Of a stretch of 64,000 nt of DNA, positions 28,853 through 39,016 are shown piece after piece. The stretch's first letter is position 1; every line of letters starts with the position of its first letter. The notes beneath the pieces are model-generated. The model worked only from the letters and a program-made list of their open reading frames with translations. It ran no database searches and was not told where the DNA came from. The DNA comes from Paenibacillus naphthalenovorans (GTDB lineage Bacteria > Bacillota > Bacilli > Paenibacillales > NBRC-103111). The translations under genes were made by a program, and so were the position numbers. The stretch covers positions 239,993-303,992 of the forward strand of contig NZ_FNDY01000003.1 of NCBI RefSeq assembly GCF_900099895.1. Reading direction: 5' to 3'.

Positions 28853-29914
28853 TCAGGTTGACTTGCCCGGAAGCAGAGGAACCTTCCAATGCGCTTCTTC
28901 GATCCAAGTCCGGGTACTGAATTCCCGTCCGCGAATCACGACTTCATGCGGGTATACCTGTACGTACATTCCCTGTACCGGCGTTCCCGATTGACCGGGG
29001 ACGGGCCTTGTTTTGCCTACCGAGGCATTGTTGAACCAGTGAAAGGTGTTCTGCCGGTTGTAATGGTCTTCTCCGACAAAGTTGCGGTGACTGTGTCCGG
29101 ACAGCACGAAGACGTTGATGTAAGGCTCCAGAATGGCGCGGAATCGCTTGGCGCGAATCAACCGATGCGTACCGCCGTCCGTGCCCGGCTCCGGAAGCGG
29201 TTGATGGATAAAGACAAAAACGGGCCTCCCGTCTTTGTGGGCTTTCATCGTTTCTTCAAACCAAGCCAGCTGTTCGTCGGAATACCATGCTCCTTCTCCG
29301 ACCTCGGGCGTTTCCTGGACGTAAGTCTCCTGGGACAGCATGATGAGATGAACGCCCTTGATCCATACCTCATGATAAGGTTTGTCCTTATACCCGATAA
29401 ACCGCATAAACCGCTCGCGTGACATGGCGTCCGTTTTGCCGTTGGGCATCGTCTCCGTAGAGAAAGCTCCTTTGGCGTTCAGCCATATATCGTAATAATC
29501 GTGGTTGCCCATATTCCCATACAGCGGTGGAAGCTTATACTCATGGAGTATCGATTGCAGACGTTTGTACTCCGACTCTCTGCCGAAGTCTGTCAAGTCG
29601 CCTCCCAGCACGATCGTGTCCACATCCGATTCGAACTTGCTGATGTCTTTCAGCGCCAAATGCAGTCTGCCGTCGAAGACGGAATCCGCCGCGGAAATGT
29701 GCAGATCGCTGAGCAGAAAGAAGGAAAGGACAGGGACGGAAAGATCGGAGGAAGCCGTCCGAGCCTCGGGCTGTTGGGAATGATTTCCTCCGGATTTGGT
29801 TTCAGTGTATGTATCCGAGGCGCCATTCCATATTTGAGATGCAGTCAGGGCGCCCCCTGACATCAACGTGAGGATGGCCAGCATCTGTTTGACAAAGAGT
29901 CTTCTGGACATCAT
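28853..29914 (-). CDS. Exported calcineurin-like metallophosphoesterase
   Basis: A 353-residue protein with an N-terminal signal or anchor (RRLFVKQMLAILTLMSGGALTAS, preceded by two Arg), so it probably acts outside the membrane. All metal motifs are present: SDLH, GGDLTD, GNHD, IHQP and GHSH. Members hydrolyse phosphomonoesters or diesters; the substrate is unknown. GGAGGG precedes the tandem ATG codons. It runs in the same direction as the epimerase gene, 64 bases away. Confidence 0.88.
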   Translation of the reverse strand: MMSRRLFVKQMLAILTLMSGGALTASQIWNGASDTYTETKSGGNHSQQPEARTASSDLSVPVLSFFLLSDLHISAADSVFDGRLHLALKDISKFESDVDTIVLGGDLTDFGRESEYKRLQSILHEYKLPPLYGNMGNHDYYDIWLNAKGAFSTETMPNGKTDAMSRERFMRFIGYKDKPYHEVWIKGVHLIMLSQETYVQETPEVGEGAWYSDEQLAWFEETMKAHKDGRPVFVFIHQPLPEPGTDGGTHRLIRAKRFRAILEPYINVFVLSGHSHRNFVGEDHYNRQNTFHWFNNASVGKTRPVPGQSGTPVQGMYVQVYPHEVVIRGREFSTRTWIEEAHWKVPLLPGKST

Positions 29915-30144
29915 ATTCGGACTTTCCCTCCGGGTATTGTGCTAATTAGCTTCATTATAATGGAGCAGGCATAAAAATAGAATAAGCGTTTTGTAAATTT
30001 AATGTCGAACGCTGTAATAAATTCGCAGGCGAATGAACGGGTACTATAAGAAATTAGTACTTCCGTTCTTATCCGGCTTGGATATACTAAAATGAACAGT
30101 ACCTTGCCGGCAGGCAGGGTCCGGGACAAAAGGTGGTGTGGCTT

Positions 30145-31371
30145 ATGAGCAAAAAATGGGTGGAAAACCAAGCGCCTCTCTGGATCGAGCGGGGAATTGT
30201 AACCCGCGAGCAGGCGAATCAGATTCTGGATTTATATGAAGATAAAAAGCATGCCGTCGGTCTGCTTCCGATTCTCGGAAGCATTCTGCTCGGGCTTGGG
30301 ATTTTGAGCTTTATTGCGGCCAATTGGCAGGATATTCCGCAGCTCGTCCGGTTGTGCCTGGTGATGGCGGCGATGGCGGGCTTCTACGTTGCGGGGGAGA
30401 TCATGGTGCGCAGGGGCAGCGATAAGCTGGGCATCGCACTTGTCGCTCTCGGTGTTATTACCTTTGGCGGAGGCATCATCCTCATCGGTCAAATGTTTCA
30501 TCTGATAGCTTACCATGCGGGAACGTTCATTTTGTGGTCGGCCGCGGGGGCGCTGGCAGCATTCCTCTACCGCAGCCGTTATTTATATTTGCTGAGCTTG
30601 CTGCTGGTCAATATTGCCCAGTGGTACAGTGTCAACGAGTTCGATACGTTCAGCTATACGGCTTTCGGTCTGCTGGTGCTGGCACTTGGGACTTATGTCT
30701 GGAAGCGGCGCAGCCATCTTCTGATCTGGCTGTTCAGCTTCAGCGTAACGCTGCATCTGCTGATGTGGACGACGTCGGGGCAGATTCCGTTCCTGTGGAT
30801 GTTCATTCCCGCTATGTCGCTTTATGTGCTGGGCGATTGGCTTGAGGAGCGCCGCGGCGGTTACGCACTGCAGTCGGCGCCGCTTACAGCCGCGTATATA
30901 TTCGGTGTGTATATGGTCCTGTTCCCGGGCGAATGGAAAGACGGGATGATGGAGCAGCTTCGGCCGGAGCCGCTGTTTTATATCGGAGCACTGGTGCTTC
31001 TGTTCGCCGTTTCGCTCGCGGGCAAAATGAAGAACGGAAAAGCTCAAAGCGCGTTCGAATGGGTATTGCTGGTACCGTTTATTTACATGCCTTCGGGGAT
31101 CGAATTGTTGTACCTGCTCTCGCTGTTCTTTTTCTCGCTGTATGTTTTATGGTGCGGGTATGCACAGGAGTGGCGCTTCAAAATCAACTTCGGCACGCTG
31201 CTCTTCATCTGCAGCACGCTGGTGGCTTATGGCAAATTGACTTGGGATTTCATGGACAAATCGCTGTTTTTCATCATCGGCGGAATGATTCTTCTCGGGC
31301 TTGGCTGGTTCCTGAACCGCCGGAAAAAACAGGTTTTGGACGATACGAAGGAGGGGATTCGGCATGAGTAA
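30145..31371 (+). CDS. DUF2157 multi-pass membrane protein
   Basis: A 408-residue protein. A short cytoplasmic N-terminus (WVENQAPLWIERGIVTREQANQIL, the DUF2157 signature) is followed by about ten membrane helices with LPILGSILLGLGILSFIAANWQDIP near residue 40-65. Function unknown. ATG 30145 is preferred to GTG 30133 because AAAGGTGG is better spaced. It overlaps the GDYXXLXY gene by eight bases, a recurring bacterial pair that may form one membrane complex. Confidence 0.88.
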   Translation: MSKKWVENQAPLWIERGIVTREQANQILDLYEDKKHAVGLLPILGSILLGLGILSFIAANWQDIPQLVRLCLVMAAMAGFYVAGEIMVRRGSDKLGIALVALGVITFGGGIILIGQMFHLIAYHAGTFILWSAAGALAAFLYRSRYLYLLSLLLVNIAQWYSVNEFDTFSYTAFGLLVLALGTYVWKRRSHLLIWLFSFSVTLHLLMWTTSGQIPFLWMFIPAMSLYVLGDWLEERRGGYALQSAPLTAAYIFGVYMVLFPGEWKDGMMEQLRPEPLFYIGALVLLFAVSLAGKMKNGKAQSAFEWVLLVPFIYMPSGIELLYLLSLFFFSLYVLWCGYAQEWRFKINFGTLLFICSTLVAYGKLTWDFMDKSLFFIIGGMILLGLGWFLNRRKKQVLDDTKEGIRHE

Positions 31372-31906
31372 CGGGAGCGCGGTTTCGGTAAAGCGCCGTT
31401 CCTTGCTTGTGTATGGACTGGTGCTGCTGCAGGCGCTGGTGCTGGCCGGAGTCGCCGTATCGTATTATGCCGTCGGCTGGTTCGGTCAGGATGTCCGCGT
31501 CCGAACGGTGCCTGTCGATCCGAGAGATCTGCTGTATGGGGATTACGTGACCTTAAGTTATGACATCAGCCGGCTGGATCCCTCCTTATGGAAGGATCCC
31601 GGCAGCCGGGCGGAGCGGGGCAAAACGATTTTTGTAGTGGCGGCGCCCGGAGCCGATGGGCTGTTTGAGGCCAAGGCGGCCTATGGGTCGAAGCCCTCCG
31701 CCGGGCAGGGCGAGGTCGTCCTGAAAGGACGAATCAATTACAACTGGGACGATGCGATTGCCGTGAAATACGGGATTGAAAAATACTACGTTCCGGAGAA
31801 CACAGGCCAGGCGTTGGAGGAGAAGGCGGACCGGTTGATTGTTCACCTGAAAGTGGCTCCATGGGGCCAAGCAGTGATTCAGGGGTTGGAGGACCGAAAA
31901 GACTGA
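31364..31906 (+). CDS. GDYXXLXY-domain membrane-anchored protein
   Basis: A 180-residue protein with one N-terminal membrane helix (about 14-38) and the family motif YGDYVTLSYD at about residues 65-74, then an extracytoplasmic beta-rich domain. Function unknown. It overlaps the DUF2157 gene upstream, which is the typical partner, so co-translation is likely. Confidence 0.88.
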   Translation: MSNGSAVSVKRRSLLVYGLVLLQALVLAGVAVSYYAVGWFGQDVRVRTVPVDPRDLLYGDYVTLSYDISRLDPSLWKDPGSRAERGKTIFVVAAPGADGLFEAKAAYGSKPSAGQGEVVLKGRINYNWDDAIAVKYGIEKYYVPENTGQALEEKADRLIVHLKVAPWGQAVIQGLEDRKD

Positions 31907-31980
31907 GAGAAAGGGGGCGGATACGCGGATGCGCCCGCTTGCAACGGAGAGTGTTCCCTTTTACAATAGGGGGTATCTAT

Positions 31981-32004
31981 TTTGAGACGTACTTTGAGAC
32001 GTAC
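31981..32004 (+). repeat. 12-bp perfect tandem repeat upstream of lipL
   Basis: TTTGAGACGTAC occurs twice in a row (31981-31992 and 31993-32004), directly before the lipL ribosome site. It could be a replication slippage duplication or a paired operator. Confidence 0.85.
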
Positions 32005-32020
32005 ATAAAGGGGATAGATC

Positions 32021-32854
32021 ATGAGCGAATTCACCGATCTGCTGATCCTTGATCGGTCCAACGATCTGACGGAACCGGATGTGCTGTATCCTTTTGCCTT
32101 GGAGGAGCTGCTGTGCAGGCATGTCGGCGAGGGCGGAGCGCCGCTTGTTCATCTTTGGCGGCATCCCCGGGCGTTTGTCATGGGCCTGCGCGACAGCCGT
32201 TTGCCGGGAGCGGGGAAAGCAGCCGAATGGCTCGAAAGGGACGGCTATTCCGTGGCCGTGCGCAATTCCGGCGGTGCGGCCGTCCCGCTGGATCTCGGCG
32301 TTGTCAATCTATCGCTGATTCTGCCTAAACGCAGGCAGGGAGAAATTGATTTTCGCGATGACTTTGAGCGAATGGTCGAACTCATCCGGCTCACCCTGCA
32401 GGAAACCGGGGCGAGCGTGAGTACGGGTGAAGTCCAGGGCGCCTATTGTCCGGGTGATTTTGACCTGAGTATCAGCGGGCGCAAATTTTGCGGCATTGCC
32501 CAACGGCGTCAAGCGCACGCTTATGTAGTGCAGGCTTTTGTGGTGGCCGAAGGAACGGGCAGGCAAAAAGCGCGGCTGGCCCGCGAGTTTTATCAACGCG
32601 CATCGGATCAAGCGGGCGGCGGTTCGGATCACCCCCGGGTAACGGAGGAGAGTATGGCCAGCTTGGAGGAGCTTACCGGCATCGGCGCCGCCGCCGCGGC
32701 GAAGTTTGCCGACGGCGTCAAGCGGGTGATCCGTGACCGGCAAACTCCGGAAGGGATGGAGCGGGCCGCCTCCGGACTGTGGCTGCCTGAACGCGATCAG
32801 GTGATAGAGATGATCTGTATGCTGAAGCAGCGTTACGGCATACGAAAAGGATAG
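32021..32854 (+). CDS. lipL: Octanoyl-[GcvH]:protein N-octanoyltransferase LipL
   Basis: Moves octanoyl groups from GcvH to E2 subunits during lipoate synthesis. Its 277 residues fit the LipL/LplA fold: RNSGGAAVPLDLGVVNLSLI is the lipoyl-ligand motif, catalytic Cys143 lies in GAYCPGDFDLSI, and Lys155 in GRKFCGIAQRR. The GAYCPG position separates LipL from LipM, whose cysteine lies elsewhere. AAAGGGG precedes the ATG. It stands about 1 kb before pdhABCD, whose E2 needs lipoate. Confidence 0.87.
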   Translation: MSEFTDLLILDRSNDLTEPDVLYPFALEELLCRHVGEGGAPLVHLWRHPRAFVMGLRDSRLPGAGKAAEWLERDGYSVAVRNSGGAAVPLDLGVVNLSLILPKRRQGEIDFRDDFERMVELIRLTLQETGASVSTGEVQGAYCPGDFDLSISGRKFCGIAQRRQAHAYVVQAFVVAEGTGRQKARLAREFYQRASDQAGGGSDHPRVTEESMASLEELTGIGAAAAAKFADGVKRVIRDRQTPEGMERAASGLWLPERDQVIEMICMLKQRYGIRKG

Positions 32855-32866
32855 CGGCAGCTGCAA

Positions 32867-33595
32867 TCACTTAAGAAATTGCTTCAGCATCCATGGCAGC
32901 TCGTTCTGCCAGAAGCCCCATATATGCTTCCCCGGCTTTTCCTCATAGTTGACCAAACAGCTTCTCGCTTCGAGAAGCTGTTTGGTCATTCGATTCGCTT
33001 CCACAAAATCGAAGGTCCCCCGATCCGTATGAACCTCTGTTTCATCCAACCCGATCACCATGGACACGTGCAGCCTGGATAAATCGTCCTCCTGCGCAAT
33101 GCGGTCTCTTGTCGATTGGAAAAATGCGCCCGATAAGGATATAACTTTACAAAATAGGCTAGGATAATCTAAGGCGAGATGCAGGGATACGGTTGCACCC
33201 AGAGAATCGCCCGCGATCATCCGTTCGTTTAAGTCCGCCCGTACAGGGTAATGATGTTCAAGGTAGGGCACCAGCTCCCGGGCGAAAAAACGGCAGTATG
33301 CGGCAAACCGGCTGCCTTCGGGAGCGTATTCGGAGGTGCGGACCGACTTATCCACGTCCACGCCTACGATGATGGCCGGTTCTATATTCTCGTCATAAAT
33401 CAAGCGGTTCATGGTGGTGGCGATCCGTCCGAAATTGAAAAAGTCTTCTCCGTCCTGACAGTAAATCACCGGGTATGACAGCAGCTCGTTGTAACCGGGC
33501 GGGAGATATATTCGCAAGGAGCGGTCTTTGCCGAGCTCAGCCGAAGATATCGTTTCTTTTACAATGGTCCGTTTGTAGTACAAGCTTTCGTCCAT
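32867..33595 (-). CDS. Alpha/beta hydrolase, esterase D / Fes-like family
   Basis: A predicted 242-residue soluble serine hydrolase of the putative-esterase (PF00756) type. It has IYLPPGYNELLSYPVIYCQDG, the nucleophile elbow GDSLGA near residue 130, and a C-terminal HIWGFWQNELPW holding the probable catalytic His. ATG 33595 is chosen because AAAGGAG lies nine bases before it; the upstream ATG overlaps that site. The gene contains a 17-bp perfect inverted repeat. Substrate unknown; it is related to the two hydrolases in the iron cluster at 51.8-53.4 kb. Confidence 0.85.
   Translation of the reverse strand: MDESLYYKRTIVKETISSAELGKDRSLRIYLPPGYNELLSYPVIYCQDGEDFFNFGRIATTMNRLIYDENIEPAIIVGVDVDKSVRTSEYAPEGSRFAAYCRFFARELVPYLEHHYPVRADLNERMIAGDSLGATVSLHLALDYPSLFCKVISLSGAFFQSTRDRIAQEDDLSRLHVSMVIGLDETEVHTDRGTFDFVEANRMTKQLLEARSCLVNYEEKPGKHIWGFWQNELPWMLKQFLK
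32951..32987. repeat. 17-bp perfect inverted repeat inside the esterase gene
   Basis: Arms 32951-32967 and 32971-32987 are exact reverse complements around CTT. On the coding strand it spells residues TKQLLEARSCLVN, near the C-terminus. A hairpin this strong within a coding region is unusual. Confidence 0.9.
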
Positions 33596-33664
33596 GATAG
33601 CCATCTCCTTTGTATTATAATAGTTTTGTCGAAAAGAGGCATCTGTATTACTTATTTTGAGAAA

Positions 33665-33756
33665 CTGTTATAGTGTTATGCATGTGTATATATCATATTT
33701 TTCAAGTAAGTTATTGTCTTATTGATAAAAACAGGTTTATAATAATACTATAACAG
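33665..33756. promoter_or_regulatory. Spaced inverted repeat bracketing the pdh promoter
   Basis: CTGTTATAGTGTTAT at 33665-33679 and ATAATACTATAACAG at 33742-33756 are inverted copies with one mismatch, with 62 bases between. The right arm overlaps the -10 region, which suits a dimeric repressor or looping operator. No known regulator motif was recognised. Confidence 0.5.
33714..33743 (+). promoter_or_regulatory. Sigma-A-type promoter candidate for pdhABCD
   Basis: TTGTCT at 33714-33719, an 18-base spacer and TATAAT at 33738-33743, within AT-rich DNA about 75 bases before pdhA. Confidence 0.55.
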
Positions 33757-33790
33757 AAATTTTAAATAATCGACATTTTCATGTTTCTAA

Positions 33791-34888
<1,098 letters not shown>

Positions 34889-34907
34889 AGGGGAGGAACC
34901 ATCAGCC

Positions 34908-35888
34908 ATGGCTCAAATGACAATGATTCAAGCGATCAAGGACGCGATGCGGGTTGAGCTTCAGCGCGATCCTAACGTGGTAATTTTCGGTGAAGACGTG
35001 GGGAAAGTCGGAGGCGTATTCCGGGCGACGGAAGGTCTTCAGGCGGAATTCGGGGAAAACCGCGTATTCGATACACCGCTGGCCGAATCGGCGATCGGCG
35101 GAATGGCCGTCGGTATGGCGATTCAAGGCTTCCGGCCGATTATGGAAATCCAATTTATCGGGTTTATTTTTGAAGCGTTTGACCAAATTGCGGTTCAGGC
35201 GGCCAGAATGCGCTACCGTTCCGGCGGCCGTTACCAGGCTCCGATCGTCATTCGCACACCGTTCGGCGGCGGAGTGAAGGCGGCGGAGCTGCACACGGAT
35301 CCGCTGGAGGGTCTTTTGGTGCAAACGCCAGGGATTAAAGTGGTCGTGCCGTCCAATCCTTATGATGCGAAGGGCTTGTTGATTTCGGCCATTCGCGACA
35401 ATGATCCGGTCTTTTTCATGGAGCATCTGAATTTATACCGCTCGTTCCGCGCCGAAGTGCCGGAAGGCGAATATACCGTTCCGATCGGCAAAGCCAACGT
35501 GGTTCGCGAAGGTTCTGACGTCACCATCATCACATACGGAGCTATGGTGCATACTTCGCTGAAGGCTGCGGAAGAATTGGAAAAAACCCGCGGCGCGAAG
35601 GCGGAAGTCATCGACCTGCGCACGCTGATGCCGCTGGACATCGATACGATCGTGGAATCGATCAAAAAGACGAACCGTGCGATCGTGGTACAGGAAGCGC
35701 AAAAAACGGCCGGCATTGCGGCGGAGGTCATCGCTCAGATCAACGAAAAGGCGATTTTGCATCTGGAAGCGCCCGTGCTGCGTGTGGCTCCTCCGGATAC
35801 GGTATATCCTTTCGCACAGATTGAGGATCAATGGCTTCCGAATCCGGCGCGCATCGTAGCCGGTTTGAATAAGGTTCTGGATTTCTAA
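34908..35888 (+). CDS. pdhB: Pyruvate dehydrogenase E1 component, beta subunit
   Basis: The 326-residue partner of PdhA. It has the transketolase pyrimidine-binding fold ([41 protein letters not shown]) with the conserved catalytic Glu region, and a C-terminal domain with [16 protein letters not shown] and [13 protein letters not shown] strong GGGGAGG precedes the ATG. It lies between pdhA and the E2 gene in one operon. Confidence 0.95.
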   Translation: MAQMTMIQAIKDAMRVELQRDPNVVIFGEDVGKVGGVFRATEGLQAEFGENRVFDTPLAESAIGGMAVGMAIQGFRPIMEIQFIGFIFEAFDQIAVQAARMRYRSGGRYQAPIVIRTPFGGGVKAAELHTDPLEGLLVQTPGIKVVVPSNPYDAKGLLISAIRDNDPVFFMEHLNLYRSFRAEVPEGEYTVPIGKANVVREGSDVTIITYGAMVHTSLKAAEELEKTRGAKAEVIDLRTLMPLDIDTIVESIKKTNRAIVVQEAQKTAGIAAEVIAQINEKAILHLEAPVLRVAPPDTVYPFAQIEDQWLPNPARIVAGLNKVLDF

Positions 35889-35920
35889 TTCTGATAAATC
35901 GTAAGGACGGTGACTGACCG

Positions 35921-37276
35921 ATGGCAAAGTTTGAATACCGTTTTCCCGAGCTGGGCGAGGGCATTCATGAGGGCGAAATTGTCAAGTGGCATGTAAAGCC
36001 AGGAGATACGGTAAACGATGAAACGATCCTGATGGACGTGCAAAACGATAAATCGACTGTAGAGGTTCCTTCCCCGGTGGAAGGCAAAATCGTCGAGCTG
36101 AAGGTTGACGAAGGCACGGTGTGTACGGTTGGCGATTTGATAGCCATTTTTGAAGTGGAGGGTGAAGTTCCGCAAAGTGCGGGCGGACACGGCGAAGCGC
36201 CTGGCGCCGCTGAAGCGGCAGCGCCTGCTGCGGCTGGGGCGGAAACCGGCGCCGAATGCGCGGTGGGCGGAGCTGTTGCGGCGAACGTGAACGCTGCGAA
36301 GCTGGATACGCCGATGGCAGGCGGCTCGTCCGCGGCGGCCGGAAGCCAGAAGCGTGAGGTATTGGCTACGCCGAGCGTCCGCAAGCTGGCTCGCGAGAAG
36401 GGTGTGAACATCGCGGAAGTGACGGCAACCGGGAAGAACGGGCGCGTGACGAAAGAAGATGTGCTTGGATTTGTGAACGGCGGCGGGAAAGCTGCAGCAC
36501 CGGAAGCGGCGGAAACGGCGGCTCCTGCAGCATCGAAAGCTGCGCCTGCGGCTTTAACAGCCGCAAGCGGAGACCGCGAGGAAGAGCGCGTACCGCTCAA
36601 AGGCATCCGCAAGGCGATCGCCAATGCCATGGTGAAGAGCGTGTATACGGCGCCGCATGTGACGCTGATGGACGAAGTCGACGTGACGCAGCTCGTCGCG
36701 CTTCGTACGAAAGCAAAGCCGATTGCCGAGAAGAAAGGCGTCAAGCTGACATACCTGCCGTTCATCGTGAAGGCGCTGGTTGCGGCGGTTCGCCAATTCC
36801 CGGTAATGAACGCGATGATCGACGAAGAAAAGCAGGAAATCGTGTACAAAAAGTACTACCACATCGGGATTGCTACCGATACGGATAACGGTCTGATCGT
36901 TCCGGTTATTCCGGATGCCGACCGCAAGAGCATGTGGGCTATCGCCGAAGCGATTAAAGATTTGGCGGCGCGCGGCCGCGAGGGCAAACTGGGACCCAAC
37001 GAGCTGAGAGGCTCGACGATCACCATTACGAACATCGGCTCCGCCGGCGGCATGTTCTTTACTCCGGTCATCAATTTCCCTGAGGTGGCGATTCTTGGAA
37101 CGGGCCGGATTACGGAAAAGCCTGTAGTGAAAAACGGAGAGATCGTTGTCGCTCCTGTCATGGCATTGTCCTTAAGCTTCGATCACCGTATTATCGACGG
37201 TGCTACTGCTCAAAACTTTTTGAATTATATCAAGCAGCTGCTGGCCGATCCGGAACTGCTTGTCATGGAGGTGTAA
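35921..37276 (+). CDS. pdhC: Dihydrolipoamide acetyltransferase (PDH E2)
   Basis: The core subunit, 451 residues. One lipoyl domain (about 3-78) has lipoylation Lys44 in NDKSTVEV. An Ala/Pro/Gly-rich swinging linker follows. The peripheral-subunit-binding domain (about 147-185, [13 protein letters not shown]) comes next, then a second Ala-rich linker and the catalytic domain, ending with the active-site DH422RIIDG. A single lipoyl domain is usual for Gram-positive PDH. LipL, encoded 3 kb upstream, is the likely source of its octanoyl group. Confidence 0.95.
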   Translation: MAKFEYRFPELGEGIHEGEIVKWHVKPGDTVNDETILMDVQNDKSTVEVPSPVEGKIVELKVDEGTVCTVGDLIAIFEVEGEVPQSAGGHGEAPGAAEAAAPAAAGAETGAECAVGGAVAANVNAAKLDTPMAGGSSAAAGSQKREVLATPSVRKLAREKGVNIAEVTATGKNGRVTKEDVLGFVNGGGKAAAPEAAETAAPAASKAAPAALTAASGDREEERVPLKGIRKAIANAMVKSVYTAPHVTLMDEVDVTQLVALRTKAKPIAEKKGVKLTYLPFIVKALVAAVRQFPVMNAMIDEEKQEIVYKKYYHIGIATDTDNGLIVPVIPDADRKSMWAIAEAIKDLAARGREGKLGPNELRGSTITITNIGSAGGMFFTPVINFPEVAILGTGRITEKPVVKNGEIVVAPVMALSLSFDHRIIDGATAQNFLNYIKQLLADPELLVMEV

Positions 37277-37282
37277 TCCGTT

Positions 37283-38698
37283 ATGGTAGTTGGAGACGCA
37301 TCAGTTGAAATCGATGTGCTTGTCATCGGAGCCGGTCCCGGCGGGTATGTCGCCGCGATCCGTGCCGCCCAGCTCGGCAAAAGCGTGCTGGTGGTGGATA
37401 AGGCCGAGCTTGGAGGCGTCTGCCTGAACCGCGGCTGCATCCCGTCCAAAGCCTTGATATCCGCGGCACATCAATATGAGCTGGTCAACCATGCCGCTTC
37501 GGTCGGTATCTCGGCGGAGAATGTCTCGATCGATTTTAACAAAGTCCAGGAGTGGAAAAACGGCATCGTCAAAAAGCAATCCGGCGGCGTCGGCATGCTG
37601 CTCAAGGGCAATAAAGTACAGGTATTCCATGGCGAGGCGCTGTTCATCAACGAGCATGAGGCGCGCGTGTTTAACGATAACGAAACGGCCCGGTACCGTT
37701 TCAACCACTGCATCATTGCGACGGGGTCCCGTCCGATCGAGCTCAAGGCGTTTCCTTTCGGCGGCAGGATCATCTCCTCGACAGAGGCGCTGTCCTTAAA
37801 GGAAATTCCAAAGAGCATGGTCGTGATCGGCGGCGGCTACATCGGAATCGAGCTTGGTCAAACCTATGCCAAATTCGGTACGAAGGTTACGGTGCTGGAG
37901 GGATCGGATTCGATTCTTCCCGGCTTTGAGAAGGATCTTACCCAGCTTGTGGCGCGCAACCTGAAAAAGCTGAATGTAGACATCGTGACGGAAGCGTTGG
38001 CGCAGAGCTCCGAGCAAACCGACAAGGATGTAACAGTGACCTACACCGTAAAAGGCGAGGAAAAGAAAATCACGGCCGACTACGTGCTTGTTACGGTAGG
38101 CCGTCGTCCCAATACGGACGGCGACCTGTCCCTGGAACTCGCCGGAGTGGAGGTTGGCGAGCGCGGCCTGATCAAGGTGAACGAAAAATGCCAGACCAAC
38201 GTGCCGCACATTTATGCTATCGGCGACATCGTACCGGGTCCTGCGCTTGCGCATAAAGCTTCCTATGAAGCAAAAGTGGCGGCGGAATCGATCGCAGGTC
38301 TGCCCAGCGCAGTGGACTATAAAGTCATTCCGGCCGTCGTATTCTCCGATCCGGAAATCGCGGGCGTCGGTCTCAGCGAGACGGAAGCAAAAGAGAAGGG
38401 CATCAATGTCGTCGTAGGCAAGTTCCCGTATGGAGCTAACGGACGCGCGCAATCGATGAACGCCACCGACGGCTTCGTGAAGCTGATCGGCGACAAAGAC
38501 AGCGGACTGTTGCTTGGCGGGTTTGTCGTCGGTGCAGAAGCGTCCAACCTGATCGCCGAGCTGACGCTGGCCATTGAGATGGGAGCCACGCTTGAAGATA
38601 TCGCGCTCACGATCCATGCGCACCCGACGCTTGGCGAGATTACCATGGACGCTGCCGAAGGCGCGCTTGGCCATCCGATTCACCAGTTAGGGAAGTAA
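37283..38698 (+). CDS. pdhD: Dihydrolipoamide dehydrogenase (PDH E3)
   Basis: An FAD flavoprotein that reoxidises the E2 dihydrolipoyl group with NAD+. Its 471 residues show the FAD site GAGPGG (16-21), redox disulfide Cys47/Cys52 in GGVCLNRGCIPSKA, the NAD site VIGGGYIGIELG near residue 185, a second FAD motif YAIGDI, and the dimer-interface HAHPTLGE with catalytic His. Behind GGAGGTG, six bases after pdhC. A terminator closes the operon. Confidence 0.96.
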   Translation: MVVGDASVEIDVLVIGAGPGGYVAAIRAAQLGKSVLVVDKAELGGVCLNRGCIPSKALISAAHQYELVNHAASVGISAENVSIDFNKVQEWKNGIVKKQSGGVGMLLKGNKVQVFHGEALFINEHEARVFNDNETARYRFNHCIIATGSRPIELKAFPFGGRIISSTEALSLKEIPKSMVVIGGGYIGIELGQTYAKFGTKVTVLEGSDSILPGFEKDLTQLVARNLKKLNVDIVTEALAQSSEQTDKDVTVTYTVKGEEKKITADYVLVTVGRRPNTDGDLSLELAGVEVGERGLIKVNEKCQTNVPHIYAIGDIVPGPALAHKASYEAKVAAESIAGLPSAVDYKVIPAVVFSDPEIAGVGLSETEAKEKGINVVVGKFPYGANGRAQSMNATDGFVKLIGDKDSGLLLGGFVVGAEASNLIAELTLAIEMGATLEDIALTIHAHPTLGEITMDAAEGALGHPIHQLGK

Positions 38699-38707
38699 GA
38701 AAGAATG

Positions 38708-38750
38708 AAAAGCCGAGGATGAATGGAAATCCATGTATCCTCGGCTTTTT
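38708..38750 (+). terminator. Terminator of the pdhABCD operon
   Basis: The 13-bp stem AAAAGCCGAGGAT/ATCCTCGGCTTTT (38708-38720 and 38737-38749) runs into T residues. Confidence 0.9.
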
Positions 38751-38866
38751 GCGTTTAAAGCAGTACGGATGCCGAGGCGCTATTTGTCCTTGTCTCAGCA
38801 TGTCCGTTCCATGCAAAAGGATGTATAATAAAGACAATGACCAAGGGATAAAGGGCGTGTTCAACT

Positions 38867-39016
38867 ATGCAAGCGCATACCTGTTTATTGGCGGATCGGG
38901 ACGAAAACAAGCAAGCCGCGGACGAATGGGATCGGGAGTGCGGGACAAGGTTTATGGCTGAGCAGTTTTTGCAGTTGAATCCGGGTGCCGGCAAAGCGGA
39001 GCCGGAAAACTCATGA
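38867..39016 (+). CDS. Possible small protein translationally coupled to the DUF429 gene
   Basis: A 49-codon open frame, short enough to be missed by length cut-offs. AAAGGGCG precedes its ATG, TATAAT stands at about 38824, and its stop overlaps the next start as ATGA (39013-39016). The product is hydrophilic with two Cys (TCLLADRD, RECGTRF). No homologue is recognised. It could also be a leader that controls the downstream gene. Confidence 0.45.
   Translation: MQAHTCLLADRDENKQAADEWDRECGTRFMAEQFLQLNPGAGKAEPENS

Noticed and set aside
35965..36849. A 294-codon Ala/Ser/Thr/Pro-rich frame antisense to pdhC
   Set aside because: The low complexity comes from the Ala/Pro linkers of E2 read backwards.
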